A DNA stretch of 64,000 nt from Candidatus Cloacimonadota bacterium (GTDB lineage Bacteria; Cloacimonadota; Cloacimonadia; Cloacimonadales; Cloacimonadaceae): contig JASKKR010000003.1 in NCBI GenBank assembly GCA_030154085.1, positions 62,001 to 126,000 on the forward strand. Direction: 5' to 3'. Below the pieces are notes generated by a model. The model worked only from the letters and a program-made list of their open reading frames with translations, did no database searches and was not told where the DNA came from. Shown piece after piece: positions 28,414-36,700 of the stretch. Each line of letters opens with the position of its first letter. The first letter of the stretch is position 1. The translations under genes were made by a program, and so were the position numbers.

Positions 28414-28975
28414 ATGGTTCCCTCTAATCTTGATTATTTTGGCTATGGGTTGTCAGAATCCATTCCGACCGAAACTGATAGATGCTTCCACATCGGTGAT
28501 CTATAATCGTAACCCAGAAGAATTATTGCGCAATCTGGAGAAGTCATATCGCGAGAAAAACATCAATATATTCCGTTCTTTGCTCCATAAAGACTACCGC
28601 TTTGAATTACTGTCCAGTGAGTACAGCCAGATCGGGATTGATATGGATGGAGATGGCATCCGGGATACATGGTGGGATTACGAGCAGGAGCTTGAGATGA
28701 CTCGCAATATGTTCGAACGAGGTTCTAGCGATGGTTCTATGCCCGTGGCAGATGTGATAGAGCTGCGACTGCAGATTCCTCCCCAGGAGCTTTGGGAAGT
28801 GGACCCTGCCCTTGGAAGAGAAAATTGGATCGTGATCCCTTGCTATTTTGACCTTATTCTCAGCTATACATCCTCAAACAGCAGCTATGTGGCAAATGGT
28901 ATTGCAAGATTCTATCTGGTGGAAGAAGATGGAGCTTGGCAGATTATCATTTGGCGGGATGAATCCAATCTATGA
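28400..28975 (+). CDS. Small lipoprotein with Ca-binding-like loop
   Basis: A 191-aa protein with signal peptide and lipobox AMGC (Cys18). The mature part has the same general layout as the preceding lipoprotein (…GAWQIIIWRDESNL at the end, like the other protein's YWYITHWYDY), suggesting a shared NTF2-like fold. Around residue 81 it contains DMDGDGIRD, matching the DxDxDGxxD spacing of calcium-binding dockerin and thrombospondin type-3 loops. It overlaps the upstream gene by 14 bases and ruvX by four. Function unknown. Confidence 0.75.
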   Translation: MKTLRWFPLILIILAMGCQNPFRPKLIDASTSVIYNRNPEELLRNLEKSYREKNINIFRSLLHKDYRFELLSSEYSQIGIDMDGDGIRDTWWDYEQELEMTRNMFERGSSDGSMPVADVIELRLQIPPQELWEVDPALGRENWIVIPCYFDLILSYTSSNSSYVANGIARFYLVEEDGAWQIIIWRDESNL

Positions 28976-29391
28976 AGGGACGCATTTTGGCAATCGACTA
29001 TGGTACAAAACGGGTTGGGATTGCCATGACCGATCCCATGCGCATCTTTGCTAAAGCACATAGTGTCTTGAAAAACTCTGGCTTTGAATCTCTTGTAAAA
29101 GAGATCTTGAATTTGGTGCAAGAATATCAAGTGACCCTGATTGTGGTGGGAATGCCCTATGCCATTGATGGCGGCTTCACTCCAAAGACTATCGAGACCA
29201 AAGAGTTCCAAGAAAAGTTGCAGGAAAGGACAAAGATTCCGGTAGTTTCATGTGATGAGCGATACAGCTCGTCCGAAGCGGAAGAAGAACTTAAGATGAT
29301 GGGAAAAAGTTGGCAAGAAAGCCGTAAATTGGTTGATGCCATGGCTGCCGCAATGATCTTAAAAACATATTTGGAGACATACGAACAATGA
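28972..29391 (+). CDS. ruvX: YqgF/RuvX-family nuclease
   Basis: A 139-aa RNase H-fold protein beginning RILAIDYGTKRVGIAMTDP, whose first Asp is the catalytic metal ligand; further motifs are VVGMPYAIDG, DERYSSSEAEEEL and VDAMAAAMILKTYLE with the C-terminal Asp. The family is described as a Holliday-junction-type resolvase or a 16S rRNA 5'-end processing nuclease. Its start overlaps the lipoprotein gene and its end overlaps mltG, each by four bases. The ruvX-mltG pair is common in bacteria. Confidence 0.94.
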   Translation: MKGRILAIDYGTKRVGIAMTDPMRIFAKAHSVLKNSGFESLVKEILNLVQEYQVTLIVVGMPYAIDGGFTPKTIETKEFQEKLQERTKIPVVSCDERYSSSEAEEELKMMGKSWQESRKLVDAMAAAMILKTYLETYEQ

Positions 29392-30377
29392 CAAGATGGA
29401 AATACCTGATAATCGCTTTGATCGGGCTCGTTGTGATCATTTCAGCGTTAACTGCCTATGAGCTTTTCAGTTGGCGTGACACCTCCGAGCATGCCGTGAA
29501 AGTTGAACCCGGGGAAAGTGCAGCCAGCATCGGGGCAAAGCTTGAGGAAGCAGGTATCATTGCCAATGCCAAAAGCTTTAAGCTTCTCACAAAAGTCAGA
29601 AGGGCAGATCGAAACCTAAAATCGGGCACTTACATCTTCGGTGGACACACCAATCTCTGGCAGACAGTCTCTCGACTTAAAGAAGGAGTCTCAGCAACTT
29701 GCCGCATTACCTTCCCGGAAGGTCTGTCGATGTATCAAACCCTGAAACTGATCGAAGAAAGTGGGCTGGCAGATTTTAACGAACTATATTCCGCAGCGAC
29801 AGATACTGCTTTGGTGCGCAGACTCACGGGCATGCCACTTAAAAGCCTGGAAGGTTTTCTCTATCCTGAGACCTATTTCTTTCCCGTAAATTGCTCCGGG
29901 GATAGCATCTTGTCGATAATGACGCGGGAATTCTTCCATAAAATGCAGCTTCAAGGTATTGATCCGCATGACATACAAGATTTTTACGATCGCCTGAAGT
30001 TGGCATCAATAGTAGAAAAAGAAGCTGGAAACAACTCCGAACGGGCAAAAATAGCTGGAGTTTTTGAGCGCAGGCTGCGCCTGGGAATGCCCCTCCAAAG
30101 CTGCCCTACTGTGAACTATATCTTGGAACAAAGAGGCGTCCGACGAGCTGTCTTGACCACAGCCGACACCGAGATTTCCTCACCATACAATACTTACCAG
30201 AATCCTGGGTTACCACCTACTCCGATCTCAAATCCCAGCATCGAATCCATTCTAGCCGCTCTTAATCCGCAAGAACATAACTATTTATATTTCTTTGCAG
30301 ATGGCAAAGGAGGAAATGTATTCAGCACAAGCTTTGCAGAACATCAACGCTTACAAAGACAGCAAAAATATAGATGA
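29388..30377 (+). CDS. mltG: Endolytic murein transglycosylase MltG
   Basis: MltG cleaves nascent glycan strands and sets their length. The 329-aa protein has one N-terminal membrane segment (~6-26), a LysM-like part near ~40-100, and the catalytic YceG domain with the essential Glu in LASIVEKEAGNNSERAKIAG, then PYNTYQNPGLPPTPISNPS and the C-terminal YLYFFADGKGG…FSTSFAEHQR. It is anchored in the inner membrane facing the periplasm. It overlaps ruvX by four bases. Confidence 0.95.
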   Translation: MTRWKYLIIALIGLVVIISALTAYELFSWRDTSEHAVKVEPGESAASIGAKLEEAGIIANAKSFKLLTKVRRADRNLKSGTYIFGGHTNLWQTVSRLKEGVSATCRITFPEGLSMYQTLKLIEESGLADFNELYSAATDTALVRRLTGMPLKSLEGFLYPETYFFPVNCSGDSILSIMTREFFHKMQLQGIDPHDIQDFYDRLKLASIVEKEAGNNSERAKIAGVFERRLRLGMPLQSCPTVNYILEQRGVRRAVLTTADTEISSPYNTYQNPGLPPTPISNPSIESILAALNPQEHNYLYFFADGKGGNVFSTSFAEHQRLQRQQKYR

Positions 30378-30414
30378 TATTTCTTGGTAAATGGTCTTTA
30401 AAATACCATTTGGG

Positions 30415-30435
30415 GAAGTGCTTCTTGAGCACTTC
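30415..30435 (+). promoter_or_regulatory. 8-bp hairpin upstream of the LPP20-like gene
   Basis: GAAGTGCT (30415-30422) pairs with AGCACTTC (30428-30435) around a 5-nt loop. It is followed by A-rich sequence, so it is not a standard terminator; it could be an mRNA-processing or attenuation structure between mltG and the next gene. Confidence 0.4.
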
Positions 30436-30481
30436 AAAACGATCGTGATGACATTATATATGCAAAGCATATGGAGGAAAA

Positions 30482-31039
30482 ATGAGAAAAGTTGTATTCG
30501 CTCTCTTGGTGATTAGCCTGGGGCTGTCCATTTTTAGCTGCAGCTCAAACAACCAGGCTGTCGAATCCGATGGAGATTTAGTTTACCGTCCCCCATGGTG
30601 GGGTAGTCAGGAAGAGCCTGAATTTATATATACATATGGTCAAGGAACCAATCTTGCAGAGAATTCCTCAATGAATTCCGCTCGTGCAAATGCCCTGCAA
30701 GAAGCTGCCAATTACGTGGAAGTGGAAGTGCAAAGCATGATCAAAAACTTTGAAGAAGAAGCCGGGATCAATGACCCACAAGTGCTGTCTTTGACTTCAA
30801 GCGTGGTGCGTGCTGTGGCAAATGCCAAGTTCTCTGGGGTAGTGACAGGGAAGGTCGAGACTCGTAGAATCAACGAACGGGGCGGCGTCAGGTACAAAAC
30901 CTGGATGCAGCTTAAGATCCCCCGAGATCAAGTTAATAAGAACCTGGTGGAAACCATCAGAAACGAAGAAACGCTCTATAATCAGTTCAAAGCATCTCAA
31001 GCTTTTCAAGAACTTGATAAGCAGCTTGATAGATATTAA
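30482..31039 (+). CDS. LPP20-family lipoprotein
   Basis: A 185-aa lipoprotein with lipobox IFSC (Cys20). The mature part matches the LPP20 pattern: PPWW…FIYTYGQGTNLAENSSMN, a long helix SARANALQEAANYVEVEV, and GVVTGKVETRRINERGGV followed by a short beta segment. The family is common in Epsilonproteobacteria and FCB bacteria and its role is uncertain. GGAGG lies seven bases upstream of the ATG. It is followed by a strong terminator at 31062, ending the operon that starts at 27856. Confidence 0.8.
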   Translation: MRKVVFALLVISLGLSIFSCSSNNQAVESDGDLVYRPPWWGSQEEPEFIYTYGQGTNLAENSSMNSARANALQEAANYVEVEVQSMIKNFEEEAGINDPQVLSLTSSVVRAVANAKFSGVVTGKVETRRINERGGVRYKTWMQLKIPRDQVNKNLVETIRNEETLYNQFKASQAFQELDKQLDRY

Positions 31040-31061
31040 ATTCCCAAAACAGTTATCTGTG

Positions 31062-31088
31062 AAACCCGTGAACCATCACGGGTTTTTT
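31062..31088 (+). terminator. Rho-independent terminator
   Basis: AACCCGTGA pairs perfectly with TCACGGGTT around a 4-nt loop, followed by a T-run. Confidence 0.9.
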
Positions 31089-31124
31089 GCGGGGTGCATG
31101 TAATATCATCTTATCAGAAATGAA

Positions 31125-31153
31125 TTGACAACTACGCATTTACTAAATACATT
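31125..31153 (+). promoter_or_regulatory. Promoter of add-gmhA-nuclease operon
   Basis: TTGACA at 31125 (consensus), 17-bp spacer, TACATT at 31148. AAGGA precedes the ATG at 31180. Confidence 0.6.
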
Positions 31154-31179
31154 GTTCTTTATATACGAAGGATAATATC

Positions 31180-32259
31180 ATGAAAATTCAAATGACAAAA
31201 GAACTTATTCACAGGTTACCCAAGACCGATCTACACGTTCACTTAGACGGCAGCGTGCGGATTCCGACTATTATAGAACTGGCAAAAGAACAAGGCATCA
31301 AGCTTCCCAGCATGGATGAAGCAGGATTGCGCAAACTCATTGTCTGTGGTGAACAAACTAAAAACTTGGAAGACTATCTGAAGGGATTCCAGATTGTAAA
31401 CAAAGTTCTGCAAAGTAAGGAAGGTCTGTGGCGGGCAGCATATGAGTTGGCAGAAGATGCAGCCAAGGAAAACGTCCGCTACATGGAAGTACGATATTCT
31501 CCCATTTTACATACAAATAAGGGATTAAAGCTCACCGAGATCTCGCAAGCGGTGATCGATGGGTTAAACCAAGCTGAGCGAGATTTTAACATCAAATGTG
31601 GTGTTATCATTTGTGGTATCCGGAATATGGATCCTAATACATCGGTTAAGCTTGCAGAATTGGCTATTGCCTTTAAGAATAAAGGAGTAATCGGTTTTGA
31701 TTTGGCTGGGGGTGAATATAACTATCCTGCCAAAGATCATAAAGAAGCCTTTGATCTGGCTTTGCGGAACAATCTTAATATCACTATTCATGCCGGAGAA
31801 GCCTATGGACCAGAATCCATCCACCAAGCCATCCACTATTGTGGAACACATCGCATTGGTCATGGAACACGTTTGGTTGAAGATGGGGACCTCCTGAACT
31901 ATGTTAATGACCATCGCATTCCCTTGGAGATCTGCATCAAAAGCAATTTCCATACGAAAGCAGTAGAAAATATCCAGAGCCATCCCATAGATTTTTATAT
32001 AGATTATGGACTGAGAGTGACCATTAATACTGACAATCGCACAATCAGTGACACTACTGTCACAGATGAATATATGCTCGCCATTAAGGAACTGGGCTTG
32101 GATTATTCCACTGTCAAGAATGTGATCCTGAATGGTTTTAAAAGCGCCTTTGCTCCATACAAAGAAAGAGTAAGACTGATCAATCAGACTCTCAAAGAAT
32201 TTGATGAAATAGAAGAAGCGGAACTCAAGACCAAAATGAAATTGAAGGAAAGCTTATGA
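31180..32259 (+). CDS. add: Adenosine deaminase
   Basis: It deaminates adenosine or deoxyadenosine to inosine in purine salvage. The 359-aa TIM barrel has the zinc ligands in TDLHVHLDGS, the His in ITIHAGEAYGPES (this Glu is the proton donor), THRIGHGTRL, and the metal Asp in VTINTDNRTISDTT. The Asn after this Asp, where mammalian ADA has a second Asp, is common in bacterial members. It overlaps gmhA by four bases. Purine release may connect with the molybdenum hydroxylase at 23.5-27 kb, though the operons are separate. Confidence 0.93.
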   Translation: MKIQMTKELIHRLPKTDLHVHLDGSVRIPTIIELAKEQGIKLPSMDEAGLRKLIVCGEQTKNLEDYLKGFQIVNKVLQSKEGLWRAAYELAEDAAKENVRYMEVRYSPILHTNKGLKLTEISQAVIDGLNQAERDFNIKCGVIICGIRNMDPNTSVKLAELAIAFKNKGVIGFDLAGGEYNYPAKDHKEAFDLALRNNLNITIHAGEAYGPESIHQAIHYCGTHRIGHGTRLVEDGDLLNYVNDHRIPLEICIKSNFHTKAVENIQSHPIDFYIDYGLRVTINTDNRTISDTTVTDEYMLAIKELGLDYSTVKNVILNGFKSAFAPYKERVRLINQTLKEFDEIEEAELKTKMKLKESL

Positions 32260-32858
32260 TGCAGGATTTGATCAAGAAATCTTTTACCGCCGCTCAGGAT
32301 ACTCTTTCAAACTTCGCAGCAAACAAAGATAACCTGAATGAGATCGAACAGATTGCCCTTATCATTGCAGAGCAATATCGCAAAAAGAACAAGGTGATCA
32401 TCTTCGGCAATGGCGGCAGTATGTGTGATGCTATGCACTTTGCTGAAGAACTCACCGGGCGCTTTCACAAAAATCGAGAGCCACTTCCTGCGATCGCAAT
32501 CAGCGATCCCAGCCACATCACCTGTGTGGGCAATGATTATGGTTATGATGAGATCTTTGCTCGTGCAGTTTCTGCCTATTCTCAATCTGGAGATGTGGTC
32601 ATCGGGCTCTCCACGAGCGGGAACTCGCCCAACATCATCAAGGCGCTATCTCGTGCTCAAGATCTGGGCTGCATCACCATCGCTCTTTTAGGTGCTGATG
32701 GTGGCAAGTTAGCTGGCACTACGGACTATGAACTGATCGTTCCCGCAGATACCAGTGATCGGATTCAAGAGATACACACCATCATTTTACACGTTATAGT
32801 CGAGATGGTCGAGCGGGAGCTCTTCTCTTTGCCTGATCCAGTAGAATACTACGCATAA
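32256..32858 (+). CDS. gmhA: Phosphoheptose isomerase (SIS domain, GmhA)
   Basis: GmhA converts sedoheptulose 7-phosphate to glycero-manno-heptose 7-phosphate, the first step toward the LPS inner core heptose. The 200-aa length and motifs fit: FGNGGSMCDAMHFAEEL, FHKNREPLPAIAIS, VIGLSTSGNSPNIIKAL (SIS phosphate-binding loop) and QEIHTIILHVIVEMVE. Its presence supports a diderm cell with heptose-containing LPS. It starts inside the end of add (four-base overlap) and is followed after 13 bases by the secreted nuclease. Confidence 0.92.
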   Translation: MMQDLIKKSFTAAQDTLSNFAANKDNLNEIEQIALIIAEQYRKKNKVIIFGNGGSMCDAMHFAEELTGRFHKNREPLPAIAISDPSHITCVGNDYGYDEIFARAVSAYSQSGDVVIGLSTSGNSPNIIKALSRAQDLGCITIALLGADGGKLAGTTDYELIVPADTSDRIQEIHTIILHVIVEMVERELFSLPDPVEYYA

Positions 32859-32871
32859 GAAGGATAACAAG

Positions 32872-33909
32872 ATGAATTTTAAGAAAGTATACATTATCTC
32901 AGCTTTATTGGTTTTGATTGCTCTTGGCTTGGGGGCAGAGTACTATCAGGATGTTGAAGATTTGACAGGGGATGAATTGCTTTATGGGCTCAGGGATCTA
33001 ATTTCAACAAATACTTATTCCAGCTATGATGGAGCTAAGGTCTTTCTCTTTCAAGAGCTTGATAATGACGACGGAGTGGTTGTATGTATCTATACAGGAC
33101 AAGAATATACCATTGATGAGAATTACTCAGGTCAAAACAACCCAAACACCGAGCATACCTATGCTCAAAGCTGGTTCAGCGATCCTGATAGCAACATTAA
33201 AAAGGCAGATCTACATCATCTTTTTATCACGACCATGAATGTAAATTCCGCGCGAGGAAATCTTCCCTTTGGTAATGTGGCAAGCACAGCTGCTTCTACA
33301 GTATATTATAGCTACACCCCTTTGCAGAGCTATCGCGGAAATGACAATTGGCAACACATGGTCTTTCAAGTAAATTCCCAATATCAAGGGGACATCGCCC
33401 GCGCTATCCTATATTTTCATACCCGCTACGAAGATCCTCTGGTGCAAGGCGGAGTCGATATGCTCCCCACGATGATTACTTGGCACTATGCTGACCCCCC
33501 GGATGAAGCTGAACGCGATCGCAACGATATGATATATTCCTTTCAAAACAATAGAAATCCCTTTGTAGATCGACCAGAATTTGTAAATCGGATCTGGAAT
33601 CCTGGAGTAATCGTAGCTGATGACTTCAACGCAGCTGTCCCAGCATTGCGTATTGACAGTGTCTATCCTAATCCATTTAGTGATGAAGTGAGGGTATCTG
33701 TGGATGCCAAAGATAATCAACGACTTACTGCTACAATTTATAATGTTCGCGGTGAGAAAGTCCGAGACATCAAGCTGGATTCTGCACAAAAGTCTTTTAT
33801 TTGGGATGGCTGCGACAGCACAGGGCGGCGTCAATCTTCAGGAGTCTATTTTGTTCGCATCAAAGGGCAACATGCATCTGCTTCTCAAAAGCTACTCTTG
33901 CTTGACTGA
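32872..33909 (+). CDS. Secreted endonuclease I-family nuclease with C-terminal sorting domain
   Basis: A 345-aa exported protein. It has a signal peptide (~1-20, ending LGLGA), an endonuclease I (EndA/Bsn-type) domain with NTEHTYAQSWF and KADLHHLFITTMNVNSARGN carrying the His and Asn residues of the beta-beta-alpha-metal site, and from ~257 a C-terminal beta domain with YPNPFSDEV, YNVRGEKV and SSGVYFVRIKG, the pattern of type IX secretion/FlgD-like sorting domains. Probable role: extracellular nucleic-acid degradation feeding nucleoside salvage (add lies upstream). No type IX machinery gene is in the window. Confidence 0.9.
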   Translation: MNFKKVYIISALLVLIALGLGAEYYQDVEDLTGDELLYGLRDLISTNTYSSYDGAKVFLFQELDNDDGVVVCIYTGQEYTIDENYSGQNNPNTEHTYAQSWFSDPDSNIKKADLHHLFITTMNVNSARGNLPFGNVASTAASTVYYSYTPLQSYRGNDNWQHMVFQVNSQYQGDIARAILYFHTRYEDPLVQGGVDMLPTMITWHYADPPDEAERDRNDMIYSFQNNRNPFVDRPEFVNRIWNPGVIVADDFNAAVPALRIDSVYPNPFSDEVRVSVDAKDNQRLTATIYNVRGEKVRDIKLDSAQKSFIWDGCDSTGRRQSSGVYFVRIKGQHASASQKLLLLD

Positions 33910-34218
33910 TAGATCATGATGAAGAGTATCAATACACCGTGAATGTACTAAAGTTATAGCCTCTTATATCTTAACAACAACTAAAACCTGGTCTCAAGCT
34001 CTGGCATATGCTACCTATGCTTTACTTTATGGCTTCCCGTCGATAGCGAGTTAGTATCCAGCCTGTTTGAAGATACGATTCGCATAAACAAAGATGATAG
34101 AGATGGCTGTTTCTGGGAGTTTTATGCTTTTATGCCATAGTCGGACTTGGGGATAGCCTGGAAGAAATCATAAAAGAATTGACAAAAATCCCGTAATAAA
34201 AAAGATAGCCAACACAGT
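33910..34218. other. Intergenic region before the tRNA genes
   Basis: 309 bases; no gene, repeat or terminator recognised apart from the putative tRNA promoter at its right end. Confidence 0.6.
34179..34207 (+). promoter_or_regulatory. Putative tRNA-Val promoter
   Basis: TTGACA at 34179, 17-bp spacer, weak AAGATA at 34202, 12 bases before the first tRNA. Confidence 0.4.
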
Positions 34219-34295
<77 letters not shown>

Positions 34296-34305
34296 CCTGT
34301 TTTAA

Positions 34306-34382
34306 GGGTGATTAGCTCAGCTGGTTAGAGCGCTACGTTCACATCGTAGAGGTCACTGGTTCGAATCCAGTATCACCCACCA
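34306..34382 (+). tRNA. tRNA-Val (anticodon CAC)
   Basis: A 77-nt cloverleaf with encoded CCA, ten bases after the first tRNA. It differs from it at three positions: D-loop T to C, anticodon base 34 G to C (CAC at 34340-34342), and acceptor base 69, where A restores a perfect 7-bp stem GGGTGAT / ATCACCC. The pair looks like a tandem duplication that extended codon reading to GUG. Confidence 0.96.
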
Positions 34383-34719
34383 CAATTCCTTTTCCAAGAT
34401 GCTTCCCTTATTATTTAGTTCATAAGCAGGGCAACCTCTTATCCCTGTATGAGATGCGGTTCTCACTAAATCAGTACACCACAGATCATTACATCCAAGA
34501 TATTCGAAGTTTGGCTATTTTGCCAAGAATAGTCAATCATGCTTGCTAGTAGGAAGAGTGGTTAGATAAATATTGCAGAGCTGTAAGTGCTTATTTTCTC
34601 GTTTCTTACCCGTTTGGCAAATGAGCGTGAAATGAGGGAGGCATCAAGAAGCCGTATTTTTCAAGCACTTAGCAGGTGTTTTTTGGAGAAGACAGAGTAA
34701 ATTTGGCGTATTTTGATCG
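34383..34719. other. Intergenic region between tRNAs and tsaB
   Basis: 337 bases, no gene; contains repeat copy 4 in reverse orientation. Confidence 0.65.
34573..34674 (-). repeat. Dispersed intergenic repeat, copy 4 (reverse, diverged)
   Basis: On the minus strand it follows the same order as the other copies: TGCTTGAAAAA, TGATGCCTCC, then AAGAAACGAGAAAATAAG and CTTACAGC. The outer stem is perfect over 9 bp: AAGCACTTA (34663-34671) with TAAGTGCTT (34584-34592). The inner stem has one mismatch. Confidence 0.82.
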
Positions 34720-35403
34720 CTATAAATTATGGGAATTTTTCTTTTTGATCTGTGCAGTGCTGGCGCGTAAATAATATGGTTCGAGGTCGGCTAAGGCTTC
34801 TGCATCATAGTGTGTAGGCGGGATAAGGTCAGAAATGGCAAAAAGTAGTTCTGCTTTGAGAGTGTGAAAATATGATGGAGCTACGTTTTGTTTGATTGCC
34901 GAATCTTTCAGAACTTCACTAACGATCGGTGCACCACTGCCGGTGATGATGGTATCTGTCAAATCCCAATCCAGAAGATCAATGGGAGCTATCACTTGGG
35001 GGTTTTCGATCAGGGAGAGATCCGGGCGATAGAGTGCCACATAGATTTCCTTCATTTTGGCATCAATAACGCTGAGGATCTTTTTCCCGGCGATCGTACA
35101 AGGATAGGCAGCCATCTGCAAGGAGTTATAAGACGACACCGGGATCTTGCGAGCGAAGGCAATCCCCTTTGCCGTGGCAAGTCCGATTCTGAGTCCAGTG
35201 AATGAGCCGGGTCCCACACACACAAGGATTTCAGAAAGAGCCTCAGGACCCACGCCGGAGAGTTTGATGGCGTTGTCGATGGCGGGCATGAGGGTCTCGC
35301 TATGTGTCACCCTGAGATCAAAATATGCGCTATAGACGAGCTTTCCCTTGTCATGCAGAGCTATAGACCCGGAGCTTTGTGAGCTGTCAATTGCGAGTTT
35401 CAA
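34720..35403 (-). CDS. tsaB: TsaB, tRNA t6A-modification complex subunit
   Basis: TsaB is an ASKHA-fold scaffold that pairs with TsaD for N6-threonylcarbamoylation of A37 in ANN-decoding tRNAs. The 227-aa protein starts MKLAIDSSQSSGSIAL and has the typical VGPGSFTGLRIGLATAKGIA and HSETLMPAI motifs. It overlaps the ferritin-like gene by four bases, so it is the last gene of the oxygen-defence cluster. No tsaD or tsaE is in the window. Confidence 0.94.
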   Translation of the reverse strand: MKLAIDSSQSSGSIALHDKGKLVYSAYFDLRVTHSETLMPAIDNAIKLSGVGPEALSEILVCVGPGSFTGLRIGLATAKGIAFARKIPVSSYNSLQMAAYPCTIAGKKILSVIDAKMKEIYVALYRPDLSLIENPQVIAPIDLLDWDLTDTIITGSGAPIVSEVLKDSAIKQNVAPSYFHTLKAELLFAISDLIPPTHYDAEALADLEPYYLRASTAQIKKKNSHNL

Positions 35404-35852
35404 TTGCCTTTTTGGATAAAATCGTCGTATAGAGTTTCAAAATGGAGTTTGTGCTTTGCTTCTTCCGAAGCAAGGCGCTTAAAGAGATCTGAGATTTCTT
35501 TATTGGGGAACTTGGTGCTCATATCGGAATATAATTTGTAGCTAAGTTCTTCGCGTTTCATAGCTTTGATGAGTATATTTTGGTAGCTGAGCTCGTCATC
35601 ACTGAGATTTTTGGTTATATACTCACTGATCTGCAGATTCGGGATTTGTTTGATATCTTCTGGCTTAACGCCTTTTTTACGGATGTTCTCGATGACGACG
35701 ATATGTCCCATTTCCATACTTTCCAGCTCTTTGAGCATTTCTTTTTGTCCGCTAAATTTCGCCATGGTCTGCAGGTCTCGATAGAAGTCTATCGCTTCCT
35801 TTTCGCGGGCTATTGCAAAGTCTATTATTTCGTTGAATTCGATGATTGTCAT
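35400..35852 (-). CDS. Ferritin-like diiron protein (rubrerythrin family)
   Basis: A 150-aa four-helix protein with the two E-x2-H-type iron motifs of rubrerythrin-like proteins: AREKEAIDFYRDL plus ELESMEMGHIVVIE in the first half, and KREELSYKLYSDM plus ASEEAKHKLHFETLY in the second. It lacks a rubredoxin domain, so electrons would have to come from a separate partner such as the rubredoxin encoded just upstream. Likely role: peroxide reduction or iron handling in the cytoplasm of an anaerobe. GAGGAA precedes the ATG, and tsaB follows with a four-base overlap. Confidence 0.85.
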   Translation of the reverse strand: MTIIEFNEIIDFAIAREKEAIDFYRDLQTMAKFSGQKEMLKELESMEMGHIVVIENIRKKGVKPEDIKQIPNLQISEYITKNLSDDELSYQNILIKAMKREELSYKLYSDMSTKFPNKEISDLFKRLASEEAKHKLHFETLYDDFIQKGN

Positions 35853-35879
35853 GCTTCCTCTATTAGGTTTAGGAGTACA

Positions 35880-35911
35880 AAGAAATGCCGGGAAGCATAG
35901 GCTCCCCGGCG
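35880..35911 (-). terminator. Terminator-like hairpin after rubredoxin
   Basis: On the minus strand GCCGGGGAGC pairs with GCTTCCCGGC (one G-T pair) around a 4-nt loop, then ATTTCTTTG. It lies between rubredoxin and the ferritin-like gene and may allow partial read-through. Confidence 0.6.
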
Positions 35912-35918
35912 GTAAGTA

Positions 35919-36062
35919 CTAGTTATCAAGGGGCTCGAACATGTCTTTCCCGACTCCGCATTCCGGACAAACAAAATCATCAGGAAGTTGTTCGAACGGT
36001 ACATTGTCATTTTCTGCAGGATCATAGATCCAGCCACATGCGATGCATTGATATTTCTGCAT
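35919..36062 (-). CDS. Rubredoxin
   Basis: A 47-aa protein starting [19 protein letters not shown] and ending [17 protein letters not shown]: two C-x2-C-G iron-binding knuckles, typical rubredoxin spacing and aromatic core residues (Y4, W11, Y13). It carries one Fe and passes electrons to rubrerythrin, superoxide reductase or similar acceptors. GGAGGAATCCC precedes the ATG. It lies 21 bases downstream of rubrerythrin and upstream of the ferritin-like gene. It is short and easily missed by automatic calling. Confidence 0.96.
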   Translation of the reverse strand: MQKYQCIACGWIYDPAENDNVPFEQLPDDFVCPECGVGKDMFEPLDN

Positions 36063-36083
36063 GGGATTCCTCCAGGCCTTAAT

Positions 36084-36680
36084 TTAGTAATTTTCCAAGT
36101 GGATTTCAAAGTAGGCTTGCGGGTGATTGCAAGCTGGACAGGTCTTCGGGGGTTCCATGCCTTCGTGGATGTATCCACAATTTAGACATTTCCAGAAGAG
36201 CTTTTCCTCGCGTTTGAAAACCTTCATGTTTTTGACGTTGTCATAGAGTTTGCGAAAGCGCTTTTCGTGTCCTTTTTCCACTTTTGCAACCATTCTCCAA
36301 GAATTAGCAATCTCTTTGTATCCTTCTTCTTCTGCAATATCAGCGAAGAGAGGGTAGAGATCAGTCCACTCTTCGTGTTCTCCTTCAGCGGCAAAATGGA
36401 GGTTTTTGAGAGTGGCTTCTTCGGTCTCACTCCAGCCTACGGGGTAGGCGGCAGTGAAGCTAATCTTCTCAGCTTCCATTCCATTTTTGAGAAGATGGCG
36501 GAAGAAAACCTTGGCATGCTGAACTTCGTTTCCAGCAGTTTCTTCAAAGATATTAGCGATTTGAATGTATCCTTCTTTTCTTGCTGTTTTGGCAGAATAC
36601 TCATAACGCATCCGAGCTTGACTCTCTCCAGCAAATGATTTTAGTAGATTCTCTGCAGTTCTTGAATCGTAGAAAGACAT
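36084..36680 (-). CDS. rbr: Rubrerythrin
   Basis: An NADH-linked peroxidase that reduces hydrogen peroxide through a diiron site. The 198-aa protein has an N-terminal ferritin-like domain (SFAGESQARMRYEYSAK with Glu ligands, EETAGNEVQHAKVF, EGEHEEWTDLYPLFA, VAKVEKGHEKRFRKLY) and a C-terminal rubredoxin-like domain from ~165 (WKCLNCGYIHEG, KTCPACNHPQAYFE). AGGAGG precedes the ATG. It lies 20 bases after superoxide reductase; the peroxide made by that enzyme is its natural substrate. Confidence 0.96.
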   Translation of the reverse strand: MSFYDSRTAENLLKSFAGESQARMRYEYSAKTARKEGYIQIANIFEETAGNEVQHAKVFFRHLLKNGMEAEKISFTAAYPVGWSETEEATLKNLHFAAEGEHEEWTDLYPLFADIAEEEGYKEIANSWRMVAKVEKGHEKRFRKLYDNVKNMKVFKREEKLFWKCLNCGYIHEGMEPPKTCPACNHPQAYFEIHLENY

Positions 36681-36700
36681 TTATTCCTCCTGATGTAACT

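Noticed and set aside
30415-30435. Terminator after mltG
   Set aside because: Stable 8-bp hairpin but followed by A-rich sequence, so it was listed as a structure of unknown role instead.
35849-36178. 109-codon minus-strand frame covering the rubredoxin gene
   Set aside because: It is out of frame with the clear 47-aa rubredoxin (35919-36062) and overlaps rubrerythrin; composition is meaningless.
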